Assembly (NCBI GenBank): GCA_903856875.1
Contig: CAIODE010000089.1
Coordinates: 1-9,076 of the forward strand
DNA: 9,076 nucleotides
From: an uncultured Burkholderiales bacterium
GTDB taxonomy: Bacteria > Pseudomonadota > Gammaproteobacteria > Burkholderiales > Burkholderiaceae_C
Direction of reading: 5' to 3'
Shown here: positions 1-5,637 of the stretch, one piece after another
How the letters are laid out: the number at the start of each line of letters is the position of its first letter
Numbering within the stretch: the stretch's first letter is position 1
Translations under genes and position numbers: made by a program
The notes under the pieces: generated by a model
Database searches by the model: none
Seen by the model: only the letters and a program-made list of their open reading frames with translations
What the model was told of the DNA's origin: nothing

Positions 1-4
1 ATTA

Positions 5-42
5 TTCGCATTCATTGTCATCAAAATGACAAAATTTAGACA
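5..42 (+). promoter_or_regulatory. Candidate Pho-box-like site upstream of ppx
   Basis: The sequence shows a perfect inverted repeat, TGTCAT-CAAA-ATGACA, at 16-31. It can also be read as two abutting 11-base units, TGTCATCAAAA (16-26) and TGACAAAATTT (27-37), resembling the PhoB 11-mer (about TGTCATAAAT). On the other strand TGTC and TGTCAT lie one 11-base period apart (26-42). The 12-mer ATTGTCATCAAA at 14-25 is identical to one upstream of ppk1 and has the same orientation relative to its gene, about 66 bases before the ppx start. CAAAAT at 43-48 is a weak -10 candidate. PhoB control is inference; because the site reads both ways, it could also serve a divergent gene to the left of the window. 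Confidence 0.45.
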
Positions 43-91
43 CAAAATCAGAAACTTTGATGAAATTTCTAAGCAAGACTGAAGTATTGAG

Positions 92-1609
92 ATGCAAAAC
101 GGACAATTATTAGCAGCCATTGATTTGGGCTCCAACAGCTTTCGTCTGGAAATTGGGGTGTTGGAGCATGGGCATATTCGACGTGTCGAATACCTCAAAG
201 AAACCGTCAGGCAAGGCAACGGACTCGATGCTGACCGAATGCTATCTCTTGAAGCCATGCAGCGCGGTTGGGAATGTTTGGCTCGATTTTCTGAAAGACT
301 TTCTGGTTTTGGGACCAAGTTCGTTCGCGCAGTTGCCACCCAAACCCTTCGCGAGGCAAAAAACAGAGACGAGTTTCTTAGCCACGCAGAGAAACTCCTA
401 GGGTTTCCAATCGAAGTGATTTCTGGCCGAGAAGAGGCTCGTTTAATTTACTCTGGGGTTGTCAATTTACTGCCTCAATCTGAAGAGAAGCGCTTGGTCA
501 TTGACATCGGCGGTAGGTCAACCGAAATCATTCTAGGCAGTGGCTTCAAGCCTCAAACCATGGAGTCCTATCGCGTAGGTAGCGTGAAGTGGTCCATGAA
601 ATACTTTGCAGACGGAGAATTCTCTGTTTCTGCATTTGATTGGGCCGAAGTTGCGGCAAAGGCTGTACTCGATGAAGCCTTGTCTTTGTACCCAAAGAAT
701 TCTTGGGATGTTGCCTATGGATCCTCTGGAACCATTGGTGCTGTAGCCGATGTTCTGCAAGCTGCGGGTTGGCCAGAAGAAACAATCTCCCGTGAAGGGC
801 TGAACTGGCTCAAAGAAAAATTAATCAAGTCAGTACAAGTTGATGCCCTTCGACTGGAAGGCGTCAAAGAAGATCGAAAACCAGTCCTCGGCGGGGGTTT
901 GGCTGTCTTATGCGCCCTCTTCGATCTGATGCAAATTGACACCATGCACGCCGCACAAGGCGCACTCAGGCACGGCGTTTTGTACGATCTTTTACAAAGA
1001 GAAGAAAACACCGATCTGCGCACCACCATGGTGGCCGCTTTAGGCAATCGATTTGCAGTAGATGTTGAGCAAGCAGAACGCGTGCAGAAAACAGCCGTCA
1101 ATTTGTTCAAAGGTGTTTTAGACAAATCGACCTGTGATTCAGACCGAGCTTTGCGACTTGAAAAAAAACTCGGTTGGGCAGCCCATTTGCTTGAAATCGG
1201 CACACGCATTTCACACAGCGATTTTCACAAGCATGGCGCTTATATTCTTGACAATGCCGACTTGCCAGGCTTTTCCATGTCGGAGTTGCATCGCCTAAGC
1301 CAGCTCATTCTTGGCCATCGTGGCAAGCTTAAAAAGTTAGAGATTGAATTGAAAAACCCCGAGTTCATGATTCAGTTGATGAGTCTGCGAGTTGCTGCCA
1401 TTTTGTGCCACGCAAGAAGAGACCCAGACCTCAAAGGCATCAGCCTCAAAATTGCAGACGACAACAAAACTGGATTTGTCATTCAATGCAAAAAATCCTG
1501 GATTCAGCAATGGCCTCAATCGGCCCATTTACTCCGAGAAGAATGCATCGCTTGGCAAAAAACCACTTGGCAACTCGAAATGCTTGAAATCAATGGAAAA
1601 ACGATATAA
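92..1609 (+). CDS. ppx: Exopolyphosphatase, Ppx/GppA family
   Basis: Predicted cytoplasmic enzyme that releases phosphate from the ends of polyphosphate chains; members of this family may also hydrolyse pppGpp. The 505-residue length suits a full Ppx with a C-terminal helical domain. The N-terminal ASKHA-fold ATPase-like part has the phosphate loop AAIDLGSNSFRLEI (residues 8-21), SGREEARLIYSGV (111-123) with the family's catalytic glutamate region, the second phosphate loop VIDIGGRSTEIILG (136-149), YGSSGTIGAVADVL (209-222) and HAAQGALRHGVLYDL (286-300). The C-terminal part has HD-like histidines in HLLEIGTRISHSDFHKHGAY (365-384) and GHR (408-410). The second loop reads DIGGRST where many homologues have DIGGGST. 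The ATG at 92 starts just before the first conserved block, although its ribosome site is weak. A histone-like gene follows after 36 bases, probably in the same transcript. A Pho-box-like site precedes it. GppA is the alternative name; the polyphosphate context favours Ppx. Confidence 0.93.
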   Translation: MQNGQLLAAIDLGSNSFRLEIGVLEHGHIRRVEYLKETVRQGNGLDADRMLSLEAMQRGWECLARFSERLSGFGTKFVRAVATQTLREAKNRDEFLSHAEKLLGFPIEVISGREEARLIYSGVVNLLPQSEEKRLVIDIGGRSTEIILGSGFKPQTMESYRVGSVKWSMKYFADGEFSVSAFDWAEVAAKAVLDEALSLYPKNSWDVAYGSSGTIGAVADVLQAAGWPEETISREGLNWLKEKLIKSVQVDALRLEGVKEDRKPVLGGGLAVLCALFDLMQIDTMHAAQGALRHGVLYDLLQREENTDLRTTMVAALGNRFAVDVEQAERVQKTAVNLFKGVLDKSTCDSDRALRLEKKLGWAAHLLEIGTRISHSDFHKHGAYILDNADLPGFSMSELHRLSQLILGHRGKLKKLEIELKNPEFMIQLMSLRVAAILCHARRDPDLKGISLKIADDNKTGFVIQCKKSWIQQWPQSAHLLREECIAWQKTTWQLEMLEINGKTI

Positions 1610-1645
1610 ACTATTTACACGTTTAACTCTTTTTCAATTTTGAAC

Positions 1646-2152
1646 ATGTCCACTGAGAACACCATCCAGCCAACCGCAAACCCTGGTTCTGCCAAAGTCG
1701 CTGAAAAATCAGCCACAGCTACAACTCAGATTTCCCTACCTACAGCTAAAAAGACTGCACGCAAAGCCACTAAAAGAGCCCCTCGCAAAACGGCCACCAA
1801 AGCACCTGTGAAGGCCAAGGCCATTGTGAACAAAAAGCCCGTAAATAAAACTCCGGCTGCGCCTACAAAGAAGGCGTCTACTCAGCCCAAGGTCAAAGCC
1901 AAAGCTGCGCCAGTTGTCGAGGCAAAGCTCAAAAAGCCAAAGCTGGTAAGAGACAGCTTCACATTTCCCAAAGACGAATACCAAGCCATTGCTGGCTTGA
2001 AACAAAAAGCCCTTGGTTTAAAACACAGCGCGAAGAAAAGTGAAATTTTGCGTGCTGGCCTCAAGCTTTTAAGCAGCCTGAACGACAAAGCATTTTTGGC
2101 TGCTTTAACCAATGTGCCGGCATTGAAAACTGGACGGCCCGCCAAGTCGTAA
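1646..2152 (+). CDS. Histone-H1-like lysine-rich protein with ribbon-helix-helix-like C-terminus
   Basis: A 168-residue basic protein in two parts. Residues about 1-30 are polar and Ser/Thr/Ala-rich. Residues 35-99 form a low-complexity Lys/Ala/Pro tail with 20 lysines in 65 residues and no aromatic residue, like histone H1 and bacterial AlgP/PhaM-type tails. Residues 101-146 look folded: a short strand (VRDSFTFP), a helix (KDEYQAIAGLKQKALGL), a turn and a second helix (KKSEILRAGLKLLSSL), the order expected for a ribbon-helix-helix DNA-binding unit. It ends in LKTGRPAKS (160-168), itself AT-hook-like (GRP with flanking basic residues). I recognise the type, not a named gene. Binding to DNA, or to polyphosphate through the tail, is inference; it sits directly behind ppx and faces ppk1, so a role in polyphosphate granules is plausible. 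The ATG at 1646 is preferred over an in-frame TTG at 1640; neither has a clear ribosome site. Its stop abuts the sixA stop. Confidence 0.8.
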   Translation: MSTENTIQPTANPGSAKVAEKSATATTQISLPTAKKTARKATKRAPRKTATKAPVKAKAIVNKKPVNKTPAAPTKKASTQPKVKAKAAPVVEAKLKKPKLVRDSFTFPKDEYQAIAGLKQKALGLKHSAKKSEILRAGLKLLSSLNDKAFLAALTNVPALKTGRPAKS

Positions 2153-2614
2153 TCAAAGAAGCTCGGGTGTTTGAACACTCACCACAATCGATTGTGTGTC
2201 ACCTTCTCGCACTCTGCTTCTAAGCCACCAAACGGCACCCTTTCTAACCGAGCATTCGCCGTTTGGAAGCCCCAATAAGTAAGCCACCGCCTTTCCCAAT
2301 ACAGGCTGGTGGCCCACAATCAGCACCGACATTTTAGAATCTGGCCAACCAGCCGTGACCAACAAATCATCCAAGCTGGCATTGGGCAAAAGCTCAGATT
2401 TGTATTTCACTTTTCTACCAAGCGCCTTAACGGTTTGCTCACAACGAACCGCTGGGCTGGACATGACACGAATGCCTTCAGGCAACTGCCGATCTAGCCA
2501 CTGACTCATTCTGGCGGCTTGCTTTTCGCCCTTAGGTGTCAGCGTACGTGAAAGGTCATCTTGACCTTCCAAGGATTCAAATGCTTCAGCATGTCGCCAG
2601 AAAATTAAATCCAT
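2153..2614 (-). CDS. sixA: Phosphohistidine phosphatase SixA (histidine phosphatase superfamily)
   Basis: Small 153-residue cytoplasmic phosphatase that removes phosphate from phosphohistidine on proteins; E. coli SixA is known to act on the nitrogen-PTS carrier NPr. The catalytic RHAEA motif is at residues 7-11 (nucleophile His8), LTPKGE at 25-30, SSPAVRC with the conserved Arg57 at 52-58, and the second catalytic histidine in LIVGHQP (His102). The length matches SixA and there is no extra domain. The ATG at 2612-2614 is immediately before the conserved core, so the start is firm although no strong ribosome site is seen. It begins 40 bases after the ppk1 stop on the same strand, so the two are probably co-transcribed. 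That is notable because PPK1 works through a phosphohistidine. Its TGA stop abuts the TAA of the convergent histone-like gene. Confidence 0.9.
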   Translation of the reverse strand: MDLIFWRHAEAFESLEGQDDLSRTLTPKGEKQAARMSQWLDRQLPEGIRVMSSPAVRCEQTVKALGRKVKYKSELLPNASLDDLLVTAGWPDSKMSVLIVGHQPVLGKAVAYLLGLPNGECSVRKGAVWWLRSRVREGDTQSIVVSVQTPELL

Positions 2615-2654
2615 CTTTGATGCTTATTTTCAAGTTTGGACGAATTGACTCAAC

Positions 2655-4748
2655 TTAACCAGACTTTGAACGAACCGGCAAATACTTCTGCATCAGCAAC
2701 GCTTGCGCACTTTGAGGTTTTCGTCCTTGCTTCTCCACACGACGGTATTTACCATCAGCATCTAAAGTCCAAGCATTGCGTGTGTCATGCAAATAAGCTA
2801 ACAGACATTCGTCAACCAGTCTTTGTCTCAAAGACAGTTCCAAAACGGGCCAAGCCAACTCAACTCGGCGAGTCATATTGCGGGTCATCCAGTCGGCACT
2901 TGACAGGTAAATATCTTGCACTGTGCCAACCTCAAAAAAGAAGACACGAGAATGCTCTAAAAACCTGCCAATGATGGACCGAACGCGAATGTTGCCGGTC
3001 TTGCCTGGAATGCCAGCAGGCAACATGCATGCGCCTCTGACGATCAAATCAATTTGCGCACCTTTTTGACCTGCCAAAATGAGGGCATGGATAAGTACTG
3101 GATCGGTTAACGAATTCATTTTCGCCACAATCCTTGCTGGCAAGCCTTTGAGAGCAGCCGCGCCAACTGCTTCAATTTTTTCTACCATGTTCATCTGCAA
3201 GTGAAATGGTGCAGACCACAACTTGTGCATTCTTCCCAAACGACTTGGACTTGCAAGATGAACAAACAAGGTGTCCATGTCTGCGGTCATGCGTGCATCG
3301 CTCGTGAGGTAGCTCAAATCTGTATAAAGCTTTGCCGTTCTGGGGTTGTAATTGCCTGTCGACAAATGACCATATCGCTTGAGCACGCGCCCCTCTCGAC
3401 GTGTGACCAACAACATTTTGGCGTGCGTTTTCAAGCCCACGACACCATAAACGACTTGTGCACCCACAGACTCCAATTGCTCTGCCCAATTGATATTGGC
3501 TTCTTCATCGAAACGAGCCTTTAGTTCGACCACAGCGGTTACTTCTTTTCCGCGTCTGACAGCCTCTCGAAGTAAATTCATCATGGCAGGATCACTGCCA
3601 GTTCGATAAATGGTTTGTTTAATTGCCAGCACTTTGGGGTCTTCAACAGCCTCCTTGAGGAACGCCAAAACGCCATCAAAACTTTCAAACGGTTGATGAA
3701 TAAGCACATCCTCTTTTTGCAACCGAGCAAAAATGGATTCGCCTTGCTTTAACTGTTTGGGAAAACTCGATTGATAAGCAGGGAAAAGCAATGCTGGATC
3801 GTCTACCAAATCAATGAGCTGACTGAGACGAACCAAATTCACAGGACCTGCAACTCGGAACAAAGCAGATTTAGGCAGGCTGAATTGCTTGAGCAAAAAG
3901 TCAGACAAATATTCAGAGCAACTGTCCGAAACTTCTAAACGCAATGCTTGTCCATATTGACGGTGTTGCAAGCCCTTGCGCAAGGCTGTTCGCAAGTTCT
4001 CAACTTCTTCCTCATCAACTGACAAGTCTGAGTTTCTTGTGACCCTAAACTGCGAAAATTGTCCGACTTCTCGACCTGGGAATAATTCATCCAAATTTGC
4101 ACGAATGACGCTGGACAATAGAACAAACGCTTTGCCATGACCTGCTACTTTGGCAGGAAGCGCAATGACCCTGGGCAAAACTCTGGGCACTTTGACAATG
4201 GCAATGTCATTGGACCTTCCAAACGCATCCTTGCCAGACAATTGAACAATGAAGTTCAAGGATTTGTTGGCGACTTGGGGGAATGGGTGAGCAGGATCAA
4301 GACCTACAGGCACCAACAGTGGCTTAACTTCGCGCCTGAAATAATCTTGAACCCATTTTTTTTGAACCAAATTTCTCTCGCCATGAGAAAGTAATTTGAT
4401 GCCTACTTTGTGCAAACTGGGCAGCAAAACAGCGTTGTACAAACTGTATTGTTCGGCCACCAAATCTCTGGCCGTGTGATAGACGGTCTCAAATGTTTTG
4501 ATGTTGTAAGTGCCCTTTTCGTCTCCGCCTCTAAAAGCTGACATGTGCAAGTCAGCACGCACTTCGAAAAATTCATCCAAATTAGAAGAAACGATACAAA
4601 GATAACGTAGCCGCTCTAAAAGCGGAACTTCTGGTCGTTTCGCCCAATCTAAAACACGCTCATTGAAAGCCAGGATACTTCCGTCACGGTCAAGCAAGTT
4701 GATGCCAGAATTTGAGTCATCAGAAGTCAATGAAGTTGTCTTGCTCAA
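2655..4748 (-). CDS. ppk1: Polyphosphate kinase 1
   Basis: Reversibly polymerises the gamma-phosphate of ATP into inorganic polyphosphate; acts as a cytoplasmic, often membrane-associated oligomer. The 697-residue length is standard for PPK1, with N, head, C1 and C2 domains in order. Visible landmarks are SSNLDEFFEVR (54-64) with the nucleotide-contacting Asn56, AIKQTIYRTG (375-384, Arg382), KARFDEEANI (410-419, Arg412), GLKTHAKMLL (438-447) with His442 matching the autophosphorylated histidine (E. coli H435), and RYGHLSTGNYN (458-468) with His461 matching E. coli H454. The TARLYTD-like block is TAKLYTD (471-477). All key residues are present, so it should be active. The start is TTG at 4748: an in-frame TAA lies eight codons upstream with no ATG or GTG between, and the conserved N-terminus (INLLDRDGSILAFNERVL) follows closely. 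The ribosome site is weak. A tandem Pho-box-like repeat lies about 80 bases upstream. sixA follows after 40 bases. Confidence 0.96.
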   Translation of the reverse strand: MSKTTSLTSDDSNSGINLLDRDGSILAFNERVLDWAKRPEVPLLERLRYLCIVSSNLDEFFEVRADLHMSAFRGGDEKGTYNIKTFETVYHTARDLVAEQYSLYNAVLLPSLHKVGIKLLSHGERNLVQKKWVQDYFRREVKPLLVPVGLDPAHPFPQVANKSLNFIVQLSGKDAFGRSNDIAIVKVPRVLPRVIALPAKVAGHGKAFVLLSSVIRANLDELFPGREVGQFSQFRVTRNSDLSVDEEEVENLRTALRKGLQHRQYGQALRLEVSDSCSEYLSDFLLKQFSLPKSALFRVAGPVNLVRLSQLIDLVDDPALLFPAYQSSFPKQLKQGESIFARLQKEDVLIHQPFESFDGVLAFLKEAVEDPKVLAIKQTIYRTGSDPAMMNLLREAVRRGKEVTAVVELKARFDEEANINWAEQLESVGAQVVYGVVGLKTHAKMLLVTRREGRVLKRYGHLSTGNYNPRTAKLYTDLSYLTSDARMTADMDTLFVHLASPSRLGRMHKLWSAPFHLQMNMVEKIEAVGAAALKGLPARIVAKMNSLTDPVLIHALILAGQKGAQIDLIVRGACMLPAGIPGKTGNIRVRSIIGRFLEHSRVFFFEVGTVQDIYLSSADWMTRNMTRRVELAWPVLELSLRQRLVDECLLAYLHDTRNAWTLDADGKYRRVEKQGRKPQSAQALLMQKYLPVRSKSG

Positions 4749-4804
4749 TTGGTCGCATCCATTCTTAAATTAGAAATCTGCCTGTTTAAAAGGCTCACCA
4801 TCTT

Positions 4805-4810
4805 AGTATT
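4805..4810 (-). promoter_or_regulatory. Candidate -10 element of ppk1
   Basis: On the minus strand AATACT matches four of six bases of TATAAT, including the key A2 and T6. It lies 16 bases downstream of the tandem Pho-box-like repeat and upstream of the ppk1 start, roughly the arrangement of a PhoB-activated promoter that lacks a good -35. The assignment is weak, since many six-base matches occur by chance. Confidence 0.25.
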
Positions 4811-4826
4811 GACTCCATAAGTTTCA

Positions 4827-4848
4827 ATTTGATGACAATTTGATGAAG
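4827..4848 (-). promoter_or_regulatory. Tandem Pho-box-like repeat upstream of ppk1
   Basis: Read on the minus strand, two 11-base units abut exactly: CTTCATCAAAT (4848-4838) and TGTCATCAAAT (4837-4827). They are identical at 9 of 11 positions. PhoB boxes are known to be two abutting 11-base direct repeats, each roughly C/T-TGTCAT-AAAT, so both spacing and content fit. A weaker third unit, TGAAACTTATG, continues the period to 4816. The 133-base gap between ppk1 and the PAP2 gene holds this site and no other clear feature. It predicts that ppk1 is induced on phosphate starvation. Confidence 0.55.
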
Positions 4849-4881
4849 ATCTCTACTTTGGTGCGCGATTGCCCTTAATTG

Positions 4882-5637
4882 TTACAAACTTTGATGCATA
4901 TTGGAAATGGGCACGGCCCTTTTATGGATCTGCCACCCTCTAAATCGCAACCAGACAGCTCTGATCAACAAGTGAGATGACCAAATAGCGATCAAGGAAA
5001 AAACAATGTCGCTTAAGAAATGGCCTCCCTGCGCTATTCGCGCCAGACCAATTAAGCCGCCCACGGCCAAGCCCGTGAGAAGCCAAAATTGCCGCTTTCT
5101 GCGAATGGCGAACATGCCCAAGGACATGAGCGCAAATCCAACCGCAGCATGCCCACTTACAAATGAGCAGTTCGTATGACAGAATTGACTCGGTACAAAG
5201 ACAGGAACAAATGCAGCAGGGCCCGCAAAAGCCTGCACATCCCGAGGACGAGGACGTCCCATGCCGTCCTTCAACACTGTATGCACCAAAAGTCCAATGC
5301 CTAGAACAACCACGGCAACAACGGCACAAGCACGACGCCAATGCCTTCTTGAAACCTTAGAAGACTTCAAGACTGCCAATATCAAAATCAAAATTGAGCT
5401 CGCAAACAGCAAGCGACCTGCCCATGGTGTACCGTGGTAGATCGCCTTGACCAGCAACATCTCGTTAGCAGGGAAATTTCCAGAATCTGCGTAAAACAAA
5501 TGGGATGCCCACAGGTCCAATTGTGGGTAAACACTGAAAACCAATGATGCAAGCAAGAACAATCCGATACATCCCGGCAGGCAATGAAAATTCTTTTTCA
5601 AAACTCGTGTGCGCAATGGCTGCCTGGGATGCGTCAT
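4882..5637 (-). CDS. PAP2-family membrane phosphatase
   Basis: A 251-residue inner-membrane protein with about five or six hydrophobic segments (for example 20-36, 76-91, 103-121, 163-177, 184-199 and 211-230). The three PAP2 active-site motifs are present: KDGMGRPRP (Lys123, Arg130, Pro131; KX6RP), SFVSGH (158-163, His163; usual form PSGH) and ARIAQGGHFLSD (199-210; Arg200, His206, Asp210; usual form SRX5HX3D). Family members dephosphorylate lipid substrates such as undecaprenyl pyrophosphate, phosphatidate or lipid A phosphates on the periplasmic face. As last gene of an envelope glycosyltransferase operon, it may act as a lipid A phosphatase (LpxE/LpxF-like) or recycle carrier lipid; this is inference. 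The start at 5637 is favoured over an in-frame ATG at 5823 because GAGGAG (5644-5649) lies six bases upstream and the ATG overlaps the preceding TGA by four bases. The extra 62 upstream residues would be translated from inside the neighbouring gene and look unlike protein. Confidence 0.88.
   Translation of the reverse strand: MTHPRQPLRTRVLKKNFHCLPGCIGLFLLASLVFSVYPQLDLWASHLFYADSGNFPANEMLLVKAIYHGTPWAGRLLFASSILILILAVLKSSKVSRRHWRRACAVVAVVVLGIGLLVHTVLKDGMGRPRPRDVQAFAGPAAFVPVFVPSQFCHTNCSFVSGHAAVGFALMSLGMFAIRRKRQFWLLTGLAVGGLIGLARIAQGGHFLSDIVFSLIAIWSSHLLIRAVWLRFRGWQIHKRAVPISNMHQSL

Noticed and set aside
715..1209. 164-codon open frame antisense to ppx
   Set aside because: It is Ser/Arg/Cys-rich, shows no recognisable motif, and lies wholly opposite conserved ppx codons.
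1640..1645. TTG start for the histone-like protein
   Set aside because: An ATG lies two codons downstream and neither has a better ribosome site, so the ATG is the simpler choice.
2167..2178. GTGTTTGAACAC palindrome near the convergent junction as a terminator
   Set aside because: The stem is only five pairs with a two-base loop, no T run follows, and it lies inside sixA.
3201..3524. 107-codon plus-strand frame inside ppk1
   Set aside because: It is antisense to the conserved catalytic part of ppk1, His- and Cys-rich, with no family resemblance.
4749..4881. Search for a rho-independent terminator after the PAP2 gene
   Set aside because: No GC-rich stem followed by a T tract is visible on the minus strand; read-through toward ppk1 remains possible.
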